Of a DNA stretch of 49,195 bases, positions 25,794 through 36,339 are shown piece after piece. How positions within the stretch are numbered: the stretch's first letter is position 1; each line of letters opens with the position of its first letter. The position numbers and the translations under genes were made by a program. This stretch comes from Chroococcus sp. CMT-3BRIN-NPC107. GTDB taxonomy: Bacteria > Cyanobacteriota > Cyanobacteriia > Cyanobacteriales > Chroococcidiopsidaceae. The stretch is from the NCBI GenBank assembly GCA_019359635.1, contig JAHHGY010000027.1, positions 1 through 49,195 of the forward strand, given 5' to 3'. The notes beneath the pieces were generated by a model that saw only the letters and a program-made list of their open reading frames with translations, did not search any database and was not told the DNA's origin.

Positions 25794-26495
25794 TTAAGGA
25801 AGGCTATCGGGAGCCTCAAACTTATAGCCCACACCGCGCACAGTCTGAATTAAAATTGGCTGCGTTGCGTCAATTTCAATTTTTTTGCGAATTTGACCGA
25901 TATGAACGTCTACAACTCTTTGATCGCCTACATAATCGTATTCCCATACTTCTTGTAGCAATTCTGCTCGTCGCCAAACTCTACCAGGGTGACTGGCGAG
26001 AAAACGCAGCAAATCAAATTCTAGAGCCGTTAAGGGAATTAATTGATTGTTTAGCGTTACTTCTCGTCGCTCTGGATCTATTACCAGCTTTTCAAAGCTC
26101 AAACGTTGCTTTTCTGGTGCGGTGACTGTCCGTTGGCGCTTTAAAATCGCTCCTACTCGTCCCTCCAATTCTACTAAGCTAAAAGGTTTGGTTAGGTAGT
26201 CATCCGCTCCTTGAGAAAATCCGCGAATTTTGTCTGCTTCGTCACCGCGACTTGTGAGCATCAAGACAAAAACCTTAGTGCGTTTTTGCATCTCCTCACA
26301 GAGGTTATAGCCAGTCGCATCGGGCAAGTTTACATCCAAAATTACTAAGTCAGGGTTAAATTGCTCGAAGATTGCTAGAGCCGTTTTACCATCTTCGGCG
26401 GATTCTACTTGGTATTTCTGTTTGCTCAAAAAGCGTTGGATTAAATTGCGAATTGCAGGATCGTCATCAACGATCAAAATTTTGGCAAGAGCCAT
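25794..26495 (-). CDS. OmpR/PhoB-type response regulator transcription factor
   Basis: About 233 residues from the ATG at 26495, chosen because it places the receiver directly at the N-terminus (MALAKILIVDDD). The receiver has Asp10-12, phosphoacceptor Asp54 (VILDVNLPDA), Thr81 and Lys103 (LTKPF). The C-terminal winged helix (about 130-230) includes LTALEFDLLRFLASHPGRV and VVDVHIGQIRKKIE, the recognition helix. No kinase gene is adjacent, so its partner is unknown. It is one of several cyanobacterial OmpR-type regulators; I cannot equate it with RpaA, RpaB or NblR. Confidence 0.92.
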   Translation of the reverse strand: MALAKILIVDDDPAIRNLIQRFLSKQKYQVESAEDGKTALAIFEQFNPDLVILDVNLPDATGYNLCEEMQKRTKVFVLMLTSRGDEADKIRGFSQGADDYLTKPFSLVELEGRVGAILKRQRTVTAPEKQRLSFEKLVIDPERREVTLNNQLIPLTALEFDLLRFLASHPGRVWRRAELLQEVWEYDYVGDQRVVDVHIGQIRKKIEIDATQPILIQTVRGVGYKFEAPDSLP

Positions 26496-26934
26496 AGTCA
26501 TTACTTTGTACAACTATAAAAAGAGGATCGACAGGCAAAGGAAAACTTAGCTATTAGTTCTATTAACTTATTTTATTTATTGTAATCTTACTAATTATTA
26601 ACCTATAACTTAGCAAAACCAACAGTAGTTAATTTTTCCACTATAGGCGATCGCCATTTCTAACCTCTGCTCGTTTGCCGCCAAAGTCACCAAATGCGAA
26701 CAATACTCCAAATTTTAGCAGGGACGCAACTTAATTTAGGCAAGATTTAATTGCCAGTAGAGCTACACTTGGCTGCTAGCTTATGCTAAAGTCCAATATA
26801 GAAGTCAGGCTGCAAGTTGTTATACTGACCAAAGAACTTTAGTTACAAGTGGCAGCAAGTTCAACTAGCACTTCTTCGCTAAATCTGTTTCTGTTTACTG
26901 TATGCTCCGATCGATGTTGAGGCGATAAAGTTAC
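26496..26934. other. Divergent intergenic region (about 440 bp)
   Basis: This separates the minus-strand response regulator from the plus-strand CPP1-like gene and must hold both promoters. It is AT-rich near the regulator, carries one HIP1 site near 26648, and shows no convincing small gene, tRNA or strong hairpin. Confidence 0.45.
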
Positions 26935-27558
26935 ATGAGCGAGCCTAATCCCTACGAAAAACTTGGGGTAAAACAAGACGCGACGTTCGATCAAATTCAA
27001 GAAGCTCGCAATCGCCTTGTAGAACAACACAACGGCGATTTGGAACATCTGAATATGGTAGAAGAAGCTTACGATGCAATATTAATGGAGCGCTTGCGAA
27101 TGCGCCAAGAAGGTAAAATCAAAGTACCCGAAGGGATCAAATTCGCCGAGCGTCTAGCCCCACCTCCAAAGCAAAACCAAGCCCCGATTCAGCAATCTCC
27201 ATCGTGGCTAGATAGACTGCGCGATCGCCCAAGCCCCAAAGATATATTGTTACCTGGTGGTTTATTTTTAAGTTTGAGCGGATTGAGCATTATTTACCCA
27301 ACGGCGGGCGCTCAATTGTTGCAAGTAGTATTGATGGTGGGGGTTGTGTTAAGTATTTACTTTGTTAGGCGCAAAGAGCAAAATTTTGGTCGTGCCATAC
27401 TACTCACCGCCGCCGGATTAATAGTTGGGCTAGTAGCGGGTGGTTTGCTGGCTAGTTTGCTGGCTTCTCCTCTAGAGCAAATTAATATTCAATCAGAGCA
27501 GTTTTCTACCGTAGTTACATTTGTTGTTTTGTGGCTAGTTAGTAGCTTCTTACGCTAA
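26935..27558 (+). CDS. CPP1-like family membrane protein (J-like domain)
   Basis: A 207-residue protein. Residues about 4-60 (NPYEKLGVKQDATFDQIQEA) form a J-domain-like unit without the HPD triad, so it should not stimulate Hsp70 in the usual way. Residues about 95-205 give three or four membrane segments, starting ILLPGGLFLSLSGLSIIYP. The plant relative CPP1 stabilises protochlorophyllide oxidoreductase at chloroplast membranes; a similar thylakoid role here is inference. Its stop is 3 bp from that of the convergent HAD gene. Confidence 0.85.
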   Translation: MSEPNPYEKLGVKQDATFDQIQEARNRLVEQHNGDLEHLNMVEEAYDAILMERLRMRQEGKIKVPEGIKFAERLAPPPKQNQAPIQQSPSWLDRLRDRPSPKDILLPGGLFLSLSGLSIIYPTAGAQLLQVVLMVGVVLSIYFVRRKEQNFGRAILLTAAGLIVGLVAGGLLASLLASPLEQINIQSEQFSTVVTFVVLWLVSSFLR

Positions 27559-27561
27559 TTT

Positions 27562-28260
27562 CTATGCTACTTGAGACAAAGACTTAGCAATCAAAATGTC
27601 TACAGCTTCGCTTAAAGTTTCGACAATTAAGTCGGGGTTGTAGAGTTGGAGTTGTTCGCGATCGCGGATACCGCACAAAACGGCGATTGCTTTGACGTTG
27701 TGGTTCTTAGCTGCCATGATATCCGCTTCCGTATCTCCTACCATCCACGTATCTTCGGCGGCGGGAAGTTCTACCAATGAGCGTTCCATCAGCAAAGGCT
27801 TATCGTCAATATCGCGGGTTTTGACATAATCATTAGTAAGGCAGTAGCAGCGATTTTTGGGGAAAAATCTACCCAAATCGTAGCGGTTAAAAGCATAGTC
27901 TAATTCTTTAACGCGGCGCATAGTCATCACTACTAAATCTATTCCTGCGGCTTGGACTTTTTCTAGAGCATCTACAGCCCCTGGCGCGAGGGTGTCATAG
28001 CTAAAATAACTAGGAGTATGTACGGTTTGGCGGCGCAAGTGCGAAAAGGTTTTTGCTTGGGTTTCATCTAACCCACACATAATGCCAATTTGGGTTTCGG
28101 GAACGCGCGATCGCTTTAATTGCCAAAATTGAGCTTTATCTAGTTGCTTTACAGACTGTCCTGGAGCCTTGCTAGTCGCTAGACAATATTTATAAACCTG
28201 GTAATAGCGCTCGGAAACATCAATAATTGGCCCGTCAAAGTCTGTAATTAGTCTTAACAT
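27562..28260 (-). CDS. HAD family hydrolase
   Basis: A 232-residue haloacid dehalogenase-like phosphatase. Motif I is LITDFDGPIIDVSERYY, with Asp7 and Asp9. An alpha-helical cap lies at about 20-90. VVMTMRR is motif II, Lys in the region around KTRDIDDKPLL may be motif III, and MVGDTEADIMAAKNHNVKAI is motif IV. It resembles phosphoglycolate phosphatase-like HADs, but the substrate is unassigned. It is convergent with the CPP1-like gene. Confidence 0.87.
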   Translation of the reverse strand: MLRLITDFDGPIIDVSERYYQVYKYCLATSKAPGQSVKQLDKAQFWQLKRSRVPETQIGIMCGLDETQAKTFSHLRRQTVHTPSYFSYDTLAPGAVDALEKVQAAGIDLVVMTMRRVKELDYAFNRYDLGRFFPKNRCYCLTNDYVKTRDIDDKPLLMERSLVELPAAEDTWMVGDTEADIMAAKNHNVKAIAVLCGIRDREQLQLYNPDLIVETLSEAVDILIAKSLSQVA

Positions 28261-28360
28261 TTAGACATGAAATATAAACTTTATTAATAGATTATCTCTT
28301 TCTAGGTTCAATTAGGGGAAAATTGCCTTGAAGTATGTTTTGAATTCCTGATTAGATTGA

Positions 28361-29389
28361 TTAGCGATCAAGCAAACTACCCCGCTTAAGCTGTTCGCGT
28401 TCGATCGCTTCAAATAAAGCGCGAAAATTGCCTTCTCCAAACCCCCGTGCTTGCTGGCGGCGTTCGATAATTTCTAAGAAAAAAGTAGGTTGGCTAAAAA
28501 TTGGTTGGGTAAAAGTTTGTAGTAGCAAAGCTTGGGGAATAGTAGGTTGCCAATCAACTAAAATTTCTTGCTCGGCGATTTCTGTTAGTTCGGCGACACT
28601 TAGCGGCAGCCCTGGGCGCTGTTGCAGTTGCTGGTAGTAGCTAGGAGGTACGGGAAGAAAAGCAACCCCGCAGCGCCGAAATTGAGATACGGCACTAATA
28701 ATATTGGCGGTTTCTAGAGCAATATGTTGAATTCCCGCGCCTTTATTGGCATCTAAAAATTCTTGAATTTGGGAATTAGCAGAAGCAGGCTGATTGATGG
28801 GAAACTGAACTTGGCGATCGGGGGAAACCATAACTTGGCTGTGTAAAGCCGAGCGCTCGGTTTGAATTTTGAACGCTTGTTTAGCCTCAAAACCTAAAGT
28901 CTCTTGATACCAAGCTACCGCAGGTTCTAAGTCTCCCCCATCAACATTTAGCACTACATGATCGATGCCTGTAAAGCTAGAAAGAGTAGAATAAATAACC
29001 CTTTTTTGCCCCTTTTCAACTAAGGTATGAGTCAAACTACCCCAAGCGGAGATTTTTCCCCACTTATTGCCGCTTTTGCTATCTATTTGCACGGTTTCTA
29101 AAACTTTTGCGCCGCCAAAACTTGCTTTAGCGATCGCTTCTTCTACATCATCAACGCTAAAAGTAATATCTGCTACTCCTGGAGGATGCTGGCTCAAAAA
29201 CTTAGCTACAGGACTTGCAATAGTTCGCGGTGACGACAAAACAAAGCAGACAGCGCCATTATTTACTACTTCCGTGCAGGTGTGCAAGTTTGCACTACTA
29301 GCTATCAACTGAAACCCTAATTGATTAATAAACCAGTTGCGGGACGCTTGAGCATTTTCTACATAGAAGCAAACGCGGTCAATTTTCAT
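28361..29389 (-). CDS. hpd: 4-hydroxyphenylpyruvate dioxygenase
   Basis: Fe(II) dioxygenase turning 4-hydroxyphenylpyruvate into homogentisate, the head group of tocopherols in cyanobacteria. The 342-residue length is usual. There are two vicinal-oxygen-chelate domains. The iron ligands sit in GIDHVVLNVD (His), GIQHIALETANI (His) and FFLEIIERR (Glu) near the C-terminus. GARGFGEGNF-like QARGFGEGNFRALFEAIE closes the active site and matches HPPD. It stands as a single gene. Confidence 0.93.
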   Translation of the reverse strand: MKIDRVCFYVENAQASRNWFINQLGFQLIASSANLHTCTEVVNNGAVCFVLSSPRTIASPVAKFLSQHPPGVADITFSVDDVEEAIAKASFGGAKVLETVQIDSKSGNKWGKISAWGSLTHTLVEKGQKRVIYSTLSSFTGIDHVVLNVDGGDLEPAVAWYQETLGFEAKQAFKIQTERSALHSQVMVSPDRQVQFPINQPASANSQIQEFLDANKGAGIQHIALETANIISAVSQFRRCGVAFLPVPPSYYQQLQQRPGLPLSVAELTEIAEQEILVDWQPTIPQALLLQTFTQPIFSQPTFFLEIIERRQQARGFGEGNFRALFEAIEREQLKRGSLLDR

Positions 29390-29485
29390 AAATTTGTCAA
29401 AATCCAGCTTTTAAGCTTACTTTAAGTAAATTTTGCCCGATCTCCACAAATTTGCAGGTCACTCTCTAGTAATGATTTTGCTTGC

Positions 29486-30190
29486 TTAGAAAAACAAATG
29501 ACTTTCTGGTTGGATATTTATCTCCATTGGTACAGCTTGAGCCTCGGCGGCTAAAGCGTACATAATTGCTGATGCCGCAGTTTCAGGACTCAGCATTTTT
29601 TTTCGGTCTACCTTCAAGCTGACACTATCCCAAAATGGCGAATCTACGCCCCCAAAATAGAATAGCGTAAACTTGACCCCAAAACGTTTGAGTTCTTCTG
29701 CCATGCACTTACTAAAGCCAACTACGGCATATTTTGAAGCGCAGTAAGCTGAAGCCATTGCCATTGAGTGTTTGCCCAAAATTCCCACTACATTACAGAT
29801 ATGTCCCGATTTGCGCTCTTGCATCAACTGAGCCGCCCTTTGACAGGTATAAAAACTGCCTTTTAGGTTAACGTCTAGCATGGCATCTAAATCTGCCGTT
29901 TCTAGATTGCTGTAAGGCTTCATTACCCCCGCTCCCGCAGCATTTACTAAAGCGTCAATTTGCCCAAAATCAGCAATTATTTGCTCAAATAGCGCCTCTA
30001 CTTGCTTGGGGTCAGTGATGTCTGTGGGCATAACCGCAACTTCTGTAGGTAGCTCTTCGGCTAAAGCTGTTAGTTTGTCTAGCGATCGCGCTACCAATAC
30101 TAAACGCGCTCCCGTAACGACTAATTTGTGAGTCAAAGCCGAACCTATACCGCCCGTTGCACCCACAACTACAACAACTTTGTCTTTCAT
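29486..30190 (-). CDS. SDR family oxidoreductase
   Basis: A 234-residue classical short-chain dehydrogenase. The NAD(P) loop is GATGGIGSA (about 10-18), NAAGAG is near residue 87, and YCASKYAVVGFSK (about 148-160) holds the catalytic Tyr and Lys. The serine position reads NVVGILGKHSMAMAS, with the catalytic Ser plausibly in this block. A slightly short C-terminus ends MEINIQPESHLFF. The substrate is unknown. Confidence 0.88.
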   Translation of the reverse strand: MKDKVVVVVGATGGIGSALTHKLVVTGARLVLVARSLDKLTALAEELPTEVAVMPTDITDPKQVEALFEQIIADFGQIDALVNAAGAGVMKPYSNLETADLDAMLDVNLKGSFYTCQRAAQLMQERKSGHICNVVGILGKHSMAMASAYCASKYAVVGFSKCMAEELKRFGVKFTLFYFGGVDSPFWDSVSLKVDRKKMLSPETAASAIMYALAAEAQAVPMEINIQPESHLFF

Positions 30191-30481
30191 AAATCTTTAC
30201 ATTTCTTTACGTATCTTCCCATAATAACTGTAGAGAAGTAAATCTGAAGCCAGCTAACCCGTGCTTGGCTGCTCACTAGGGAATAAATGTCGGCGCTGGG
30301 TGGTAGTGAGGCTTAAAATTAAGTTAAATTTAATTAAGATTGAACGCAAATATCAATTACTTAGCTTACGGCTAGATACTCAAAACTTGTTTAGTTAAAA
30401 GCTTAATTTCTCAAGAGTGACACCAGTAAATTGTAGTAAAGGTAATTGGCGATTTTTACACTAAATAGAGGCGACTAATTG

Positions 30482-32368
30482 ATGAAATTTTCCTGGAAAA
30501 CACTTGTATTGTGGACTTTACCACCTTTAGTAATCGGGTTTTTCTTTTGGCAAGGAGCCTTTGCTACGGTTCCAGCAGATACAACCAAAAATACTGCTAG
30601 TACCCGCATGACCTACGGGCGATTTTTAGAATATATAGATTCAGGACGAGTCAAAACTGTAGACCTGTACGAAGGTGGTAGAACGGCAATAGTTGAAGCT
30701 GTAGACCCAGACTTAGACGATCGCGTCCAAAGATTGCGGGTAGATTTGCCCTACAACGCTCCAGAATTAATTTCTAAGCTTAGAGAAGCAAATATTAACC
30801 TAGACGCTCACCCGATGCGGAATGATGGCGCAATTTGGGGTCTGCTAGGTAATTTAGTTTTCCCAATATTGTTAATTAGCGGTTTATTTTTCTTATTTAG
30901 ACGCTCTAGCAATATTCCCGGCGGCCCCGGTCAAGCGATGAACTTTGGCAAGTCAAAAGCCCGGTTTCAAAGCGAAGCTAAAACCGGAATCAAGTTTGAC
31001 GATGTAGCCGGAATTGACGAAGCTAAAGAAGAATTAGAAGAAGTAGTAACTTTCCTCAAGCAGCCAGAGCGGTTTACAGCAGTAGGGGCAAAAATTCCCA
31101 AGGGCGTACTCCTAATTGGGCCTCCCGGAACAGGTAAAACTTTACTTGCTAAAGCGATCGCTGGGGAAGCAGGCGTACCATTTTTTAGTATTTCTGGTTC
31201 GGAATTTGTCGAAATGTTTGTTGGCGTTGGTGCATCCCGCGTCCGCGACTTGTTTAAGAAAGCCAAAGATAGCGCTCCGTGCTTAATCTTTATCGATGAA
31301 ATTGATGCTGTTGGTAGACAACGGGGTGCAGGTATTGGTGGCGGTAACGACGAAAGAGAACAAACTCTAAACCAGCTACTTACAGAAATGGACGGGTTTG
31401 AAGGTAATACAGGCATTATTATTATTGCTGCTACCAACCGCCCGGATGTTTTGGATTCGGCATTGTTGCGTCCAGGGCGCTTCGATCGCCAAGTAACGGT
31501 GGATGCGCCGGATCTTAAAGGACGGGTAGAAATTCTTAACGTCCACTCGCGGAATAAAAAACTCGCAGCGTCCGTATCGTTAGAAGCGATCGCGCGGCGG
31601 ACTCCAGGCTTTACAGGAGCCGATTTAGCTAACTTACTCAACGAAGCGGCAATTTTAACCGCTAGACGGCGTAAAGATGCGATTAGCCTAGCGGAAATTG
31701 ACGACGCTGTAGACCGGGTAGTCGCGGGAATGGAAGGTACACCTTTAGTTGATAGCAAGAGCAAGCGCTTGATTGCTTATCACGAAATTGGACACGCTTT
31801 AATTGGTACTTTGGTTAAAGATCACGATGCAGTGCAAAAAGTTACTCTAATTCCACGCGGACAAGCTCAAGGATTAACTTGGTTTACTCCCGATGAAGAA
31901 CAAGGATTGATTTCAAGAGCGCAACTAAAAGCAAGAATTACCGGGGCTTTAGGCGGTAGAGCGGCAGAATACGAGGTGTTTGGCGCTTCCGAAATTACCA
32001 CAGGGGCCGGCGGCGATTTGCAACAGTTGAGCGGGATGGCAAGGCAAATGGTGACTAAGTTTGGCATGTCCGACTTAGGTCCGTTGTCTTTGGATAGCCA
32101 AAGCGGCGAAGTATTTTTAGGGCGCGATTGGATGTCACGCTCAGAATGCTCTGAATCTATATCTGCTCGCGTAGACGAGCAAGTACGTGCGATCGTTACT
32201 GAGTGCTACGAACACGCCAAAGAGATAATTAGAGAAAATCGCACTGTATGCGATCGCTTAGTCGATTTGTTGATTGAAAAAGAAACCATTGACGGCGAAG
32301 AATTACGTCAAATTGTTGCCGAGTATACAGACGTACCCGAAAAGCAGAAATTTGTACCAACTCTGTAA
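30482..32368 (+). CDS. ftsH: ATP-dependent zinc metalloprotease FtsH
   Basis: About 628 residues from the ATG at 30482; a TTG three bases upstream is less likely. A membrane hexamer that in cyanobacteria degrades photodamaged photosystem II D1 protein. There is a membrane segment at about 8-27, a periplasmic/lumenal domain to about 117, and a second segment at about 118-138. The AAA module has Walker A GPPGTGKT near residue 210, Walker [12 protein letters not shown], and the second region of homology [17 protein letters not shown]. The zinc site is HEIGH near residue 431. The sequence ends [11 protein letters not shown], like the FtsH2-type proteins. A terminator follows. Confidence 0.96.
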   Translation: MKFSWKTLVLWTLPPLVIGFFFWQGAFATVPADTTKNTASTRMTYGRFLEYIDSGRVKTVDLYEGGRTAIVEAVDPDLDDRVQRLRVDLPYNAPELISKLREANINLDAHPMRNDGAIWGLLGNLVFPILLISGLFFLFRRSSNIPGGPGQAMNFGKSKARFQSEAKTGIKFDDVAGIDEAKEELEEVVTFLKQPERFTAVGAKIPKGVLLIGPPGTGKTLLAKAIAGEAGVPFFSISGSEFVEMFVGVGASRVRDLFKKAKDSAPCLIFIDEIDAVGRQRGAGIGGGNDEREQTLNQLLTEMDGFEGNTGIIIIAATNRPDVLDSALLRPGRFDRQVTVDAPDLKGRVEILNVHSRNKKLAASVSLEAIARRTPGFTGADLANLLNEAAILTARRRKDAISLAEIDDAVDRVVAGMEGTPLVDSKSKRLIAYHEIGHALIGTLVKDHDAVQKVTLIPRGQAQGLTWFTPDEEQGLISRAQLKARITGALGGRAAEYEVFGASEITTGAGGDLQQLSGMARQMVTKFGMSDLGPLSLDSQSGEVFLGRDWMSRSECSESISARVDEQVRAIVTECYEHAKEIIRENRTVCDRLVDLLIEKETIDGEELRQIVAEYTDVPEKQKFVPTL

Positions 32369-32391
32369 TTAAGGTTGATTAAATAGCGAAG

Positions 32392-32417
32392 GGATGACAT
32401 TGCGTCATCCTTTTTTT
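32392..32417 (+). terminator. Rho-independent terminator of ftsH
   Basis: GGATGAC (32392-32398) pairs with GTCATCC (32404-32410) across a 5-nt loop and is followed by seven T (32411-32417). It begins 23 bp after the ftsH stop codon. Confidence 0.9.
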
Positions 32418-32476
32418 ATGCTTGGCAACAATTGAGCGATCGCAGTAGTCTTGTACAAGCAAAGATTAATAGAAAT

Positions 32477-33022
32477 ATGAACGTAAAATTTTTAACTTAT
32501 CTAATTACTTCTTTAGCAGCAGTAGCCATCGGTGCAACCAGCGCCCAAACAAAAATTACTAATCAATCAAAAGTTAATATTTATGGCATTGGTGCAATTA
32601 GAGTAGGGATGACAGTCACCGAAGCCAGTAGAGTAGAAGGCACTAAGCTAGTTTATAAAGGAAAAAATGTAGAGCCTAGTTGTGATTTTGTCTTTCCTCA
32701 AGGCGCACCTAAAGGTCTAGGATTTATGGTAGTAGACGGGCGGATTGCTAGAGTGGACGTATACGATAAAAGTTTTATTACTACTCTAAGCGGAGCAAAA
32801 ATTGGCGATACTGAAGCTCGTATCAAGGCACTTTATCCAGGACAAATAAAAGTCACTCCTCATAAATACACTGGAGATAGTGGGGGACACTACTTGACCT
32901 ATGTACCCAAAGATAAAAGCGATCGCAATTATCGGCTAGTGTTTGAAACCGATGGTAAGCGGGTAACTAATTTTAGAGCCGGAAAACTGCCAGAAGTAGA
33001 ATACGTTGAGGGCTGTTCTTAG
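32477..33022 (+). CDS. Exported hypothetical protein
   Basis: About 181 residues from the ATG at 32477. An upstream TTG at 32432 would keep the frame open but places the signal peptide internally. The N-terminus MNVKFLTYLITSLAAVAIGA is a signal peptide with probable cleavage near ATSA-QT. The mature part includes IYGIGAIRVGMTVTEASR, which resembles the start of SmpA/OmlA-like or similar periplasmic folds, and two cysteines (near PSCDF and the C-terminal GCS) that could form a disulfide. Function unknown. Confidence 0.7.
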   Translation: MNVKFLTYLITSLAAVAIGATSAQTKITNQSKVNIYGIGAIRVGMTVTEASRVEGTKLVYKGKNVEPSCDFVFPQGAPKGLGFMVVDGRIARVDVYDKSFITTLSGAKIGDTEARIKALYPGQIKVTPHKYTGDSGGHYLTYVPKDKSDRNYRLVFETDGKRVTNFRAGKLPEVEYVEGCS

Positions 33023-33213
33023 TTTATGCACTCAAGCCCCTCAACAATCACCACATTAAATTTTGCAAGCTGCTTGTGATTGAGGAGAATTGCACCTTAC
33101 TAGATCGAGTTCTAGGGTGAATTGATTAACATTATCTATATAACAGTAAAGCAAAGAAGCCGACTCATAGAACTTTCTGTCAGAATCAAGTTATATCAAA
33201 TTTATTTTGTTTT

Positions 33214-33531
33214 ATGGCTACTAAACAGCAGTTCAACAGCTTTGAAGAATTAATTGCCCAATCAGATTTACCACTATTGGTTGATTTTTATGCGGAGTGG
33301 TGCGGGCCATGTCAAATGATGGCTCCAATTTTAGAGCAGGTAAATAACCAACTCAAAGATCGTCTGCGGGTAGTAAAAATCAACACTGACAAATATCCCC
33401 AACTAGCAAGCCAGCATCACATTCATGCTTTACCTACATTGGTAGTTTTTAAGCAAGGTAAGGCTGTAGATCGTATTGAAGGCGTAATCCAAGCTAATGC
33501 TTTAATTGGGCGCTTGCAGCCTCTACTTTGA
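33214..33531 (+). CDS. trxA: Thioredoxin
   Basis: A 105-residue thioredoxin with the active site AEWCGPCQMM (Cys29/Cys32), cis-Pro in ALPTLVVF near residue 70, and the usual LLVDFYAEWCG lead. It is a cytosolic disulfide reductase. It may reduce peroxiredoxins such as the PrxQ encoded in this window, but that pairing is inference. Monocistronic by spacing. Confidence 0.94.
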   Translation: MATKQQFNSFEELIAQSDLPLLVDFYAEWCGPCQMMAPILEQVNNQLKDRLRVVKINTDKYPQLASQHHIHALPTLVVFKQGKAVDRIEGVIQANALIGRLQPLL

Positions 33532-33591
33532 AATAGTACGCGATCGCACTCTTATTTGTTTTATTTAAAAGTAAATCTGCCCCATCTAACT

Positions 33592-34485
33592 TTAACTGCG
33601 CCGGACGTTGAAGCAACACCATTCTTTGCGTCGCCAAATAGTGGCTACAACCCAGCCATTATGTTCTAAAGCATCCGCCACATCTGCGGCTTGATCGAGC
33701 AATACACCGCTAAAGATGCCCCAAGTGGTGGGTTTGCAAATTGCGCTCAGTTGGGGAATTAGGCGGATAATTACTTCAGCTAAAATATTGCACGTAATCC
33801 CATCTACTTGTTCGTTGTGCAGCATCTTTTGCACTTGCTCTACACTACCTTTATCTACAAGTAAGCGATCGCCTGCAATTTTATTTAGCTCCCGGTTGCT
33901 ACTCGTAGATTCTACAGCGAGTAAATCTGTATCTACGGCATAAACTTTACTCGCACCAAGTAGCAATGCGCCAATAGAAAGAATGCCCGAACCGCAACCA
34001 ATATCTGCCAATACTTCCCCTTGAGAATCTTCATCAATTCGCATTTCCAGTGATTCCAAACATAGCTGAGTAGTGGCATGATTGCCCGTACCAAAAGCCA
34101 TTCCCGGATCGAGGGTGAGAACTAAGCGAGTTGTATTTTTTGGAACCTCTAGCCAAGCTGGATTAATTAAAAAATACTCGCCGATTTCTTCTGGTTGCCA
34201 GTAGTCTTTCCAGCTACTCGCCCAATCTTCTTCATCCATCAATTGCCAGTGCATAGACGGCATGGGCAGTTCAGCAATTAAAGCATCTTGCCTTAGCCAC
34301 AATGATAGCGCTGCCAAATCTAGCAGTTGGACTTGATTTCTGGGTAAATAAGCCTTTACTAAACTAACAGCGCCATTATTTTCACTTGCTGTCCCCTGAC
34401 CACCAAACTTTTCCAAGCGCCAGAAAATCGATTCTTCTAGGTTTGGATCGCAATTAATCTGTAGTTCCCACCAACTATTTGCCAT
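33592..34485 (-). CDS. prmA: Ribosomal protein L11 methyltransferase
   Basis: SAM-dependent enzyme that methylates ribosomal protein L11. The 297-residue length is normal. The N-terminal substrate domain (about 1-90) begins [14 protein letters not shown]. The catalytic domain holds [20 protein letters not shown] (about 126-145), the SAM loop [19 protein letters not shown] and the NILAEVI motif near residue 228. It starts 12 bp after serA, so both are likely in one operon. Confidence 0.95.
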   Translation of the reverse strand: MANSWWELQINCDPNLEESIFWRLEKFGGQGTASENNGAVSLVKAYLPRNQVQLLDLAALSLWLRQDALIAELPMPSMHWQLMDEEDWASSWKDYWQPEEIGEYFLINPAWLEVPKNTTRLVLTLDPGMAFGTGNHATTQLCLESLEMRIDEDSQGEVLADIGCGSGILSIGALLLGASKVYAVDTDLLAVESTSSNRELNKIAGDRLLVDKGSVEQVQKMLHNEQVDGITCNILAEVIIRLIPQLSAICKPTTWGIFSGVLLDQAADVADALEHNGWVVATIWRRKEWCCFNVRRS

Positions 34486-34497
34486 AAATTAGCAACG

Positions 34498-36078
34498 CTA
34501 TAAAGTAACCGTGTAAGCATCTCTAATTCCGGGAACTTTGATAATTTCCGCTAAAATTCCATCGGGTAAAGGATCGTCCAAGCTCAACACCATCACCGCA
34601 TCGCCACGAACAATTTTACGTCCTACCTGCATACTAGCAATGTTGACATTAAAACTACCCAGCAACGAGCCAATTTTACCAATTAGTCCTGGCATATCGC
34701 GGTGTAAAGTAAACAGCATATGTTGGGTTGGCGGAACGTTAATTGGAAATTCGTCAATATCTGTAATCCGAATTTCGCCATCTCCTAGTAGTGCGCCCGT
34801 AACCGAGTGAGCGCCTAACGAGCCTTTGGCTTCTAAGTATAAAGATCCGGCGTAATCTCGCACCGCCGCATCTCGCGTTTCAATGACTCTAATTCCTCGC
34901 TCTTTTGCCTCAATACTGGCATTTACATAATTAACTCGTTCGCGCAAAGCTTGAGATAGCAATCCTTTTAGCGATGCGACTACTAGAGGCTGGCTTTTGT
35001 TGGTGGCAAGTTCGCCTTGGAGTTTGACATTAAGCAACTCTACTCTACCTCCTGCCAACTGACCGACAAACTTACCCAAGGTTTCGGCTAACTGCATATA
35101 AGGTCGTAGTTCTTCCATGACATCGGGGCTAAGTCCGGGAATATTAACTGCACTACGGGCTGGTAAACCTAGCAGCACGTCCCGAATTTGCTCGGCGACA
35201 TCGATTGCTACATTTACTTGCGCTTCGGCGGTAGATGCGCCCAAATGGGGAGTTAAGATTACTTGTTTGCCCAAGGCTTTGAGGGGCGATTCTTCTAAGG
35301 GTTCGGTTTCGTATACATCTAAAGCTGCGCCGCCAATTTGAAGCTTTTCTAAAGCTTCAGCTAAAGCAATTTCGTCAATAATTCCCCCTCTAGCACAGTT
35401 TATAATCCGGGCGTTGGGCTTCATTTTGGCTAAAGCTTCGGCGTTGATGAGGTGAGTTGTTTCGGGAGTTTTGGGGATATGCAAGGTGATGTAATCGGCT
35501 TCTCGTAGTAGCAAATCCATATCTACTAAACGACAACCTAATTGTTCGGCGCGATCGTTGGAAATAAAGGGATCGAAAGCAATTAGTTTCATACCCATTG
35601 CTTTCGCAACGTTAGCCACATGAGAGCCAATTTTACCTAAGCCGACAACTCCCAAAGTTTTTTTGTAAACTTCAGCGCCGACGTAGCTTTTGCGATCCCA
35701 CTTGCCGCTTTTTACTGAGGCATTAGCATCGGGAATATAGCGAGAAAGCGCCATCATCATTGCTAGAGCGTGTTCGGCGGCGGCAATTGTATTACCTTCA
35801 GGGGAATTGACAACTACAATGCCTCGGCGGGTAGCGGCGGGGACATCAACGTTATCTACACCAACACCCGCGCGACCGATAATTTTTAGCTGAGTTCCTG
35901 CTTCAATAATTTCTTTGGTAACACGGCTGCCAGAGCGGATCATTAGTGCGTCATACTCTGGAATGATTTGAATAAATTGTTCGGGCGATAAATTGGTTTT
36001 TATATCAACAGTTGCAACTTGAGAGAGGATATCAATTCCAACTTGGTCAATAGGGTCAGATACAAGAACTTTGGGCAT
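34498..36078 (-). CDS. serA: D-3-phosphoglycerate dehydrogenase
   Basis: First enzyme of the phosphorylated serine pathway, oxidising 3-phosphoglycerate with NAD. The ATG at 36078 gives [18 protein letters not shown] and 526 residues, typical of the long form; upstream in-frame sequence to 36123 is judged untranslated. The nucleotide loop is [20 protein letters not shown] near residue 145, [10 protein letters not shown] near 231 and [10 protein letters not shown] near 278 carry catalytic residues. The C-terminus has the intervening ASB domain and an ACT domain (about 450-526). prmA follows directly. Confidence 0.95.
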   Translation of the reverse strand: MPKVLVSDPIDQVGIDILSQVATVDIKTNLSPEQFIQIIPEYDALMIRSGSRVTKEIIEAGTQLKIIGRAGVGVDNVDVPAATRRGIVVVNSPEGNTIAAAEHALAMMMALSRYIPDANASVKSGKWDRKSYVGAEVYKKTLGVVGLGKIGSHVANVAKAMGMKLIAFDPFISNDRAEQLGCRLVDMDLLLREADYITLHIPKTPETTHLINAEALAKMKPNARIINCARGGIIDEIALAEALEKLQIGGAALDVYETEPLEESPLKALGKQVILTPHLGASTAEAQVNVAIDVAEQIRDVLLGLPARSAVNIPGLSPDVMEELRPYMQLAETLGKFVGQLAGGRVELLNVKLQGELATNKSQPLVVASLKGLLSQALRERVNYVNASIEAKERGIRVIETRDAAVRDYAGSLYLEAKGSLGAHSVTGALLGDGEIRITDIDEFPINVPPTQHMLFTLHRDMPGLIGKIGSLLGSFNVNIASMQVGRKIVRGDAVMVLSLDDPLPDGILAEIIKVPGIRDAYTVTL

Positions 36079-36339
36079 TTTTCTATAGGAAGTCGCGCTA
36101 CACTTCGCTTTTACGGTGGGCAATAAGGTTTAACTTTAGCTAGGCTTGGGTTTGTGTCAATACTTCGCACTTTGAAGATTGTTAGCACCTTAATAGTGCG
36201 ATCGCACTTCCTAGTCGCGGCGACACAAGCCTTAGATTTTGACCATCTTCAAAATAACTATAAGTTTAGGGCATACTCCCAGCAAGTTAAACTATAACCC
36301 AAAGCCGAAACCAGCATTAACAAAATCTATAGCATTTTT

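Noticed and set aside
30967-31764. 265-codon open frame opposite ftsH
   Set aside because: It is the antisense shadow of the AAA domain; composition is Ser/Pro-rich as expected of a mirror frame, and ftsH is unmistakable.
36152-36253. Interleaved inverted repeats (TTGTGTC/GACACAA and TTTGAAGAT/ATCTTCAAA) suggesting a pseudoknot, with the 14-bp palindrome at 36195-36208
   Set aside because: Short arms and long spacing in an AT-rich gap; the inner palindrome is a HIP1 variant. No conserved RNA class fits.
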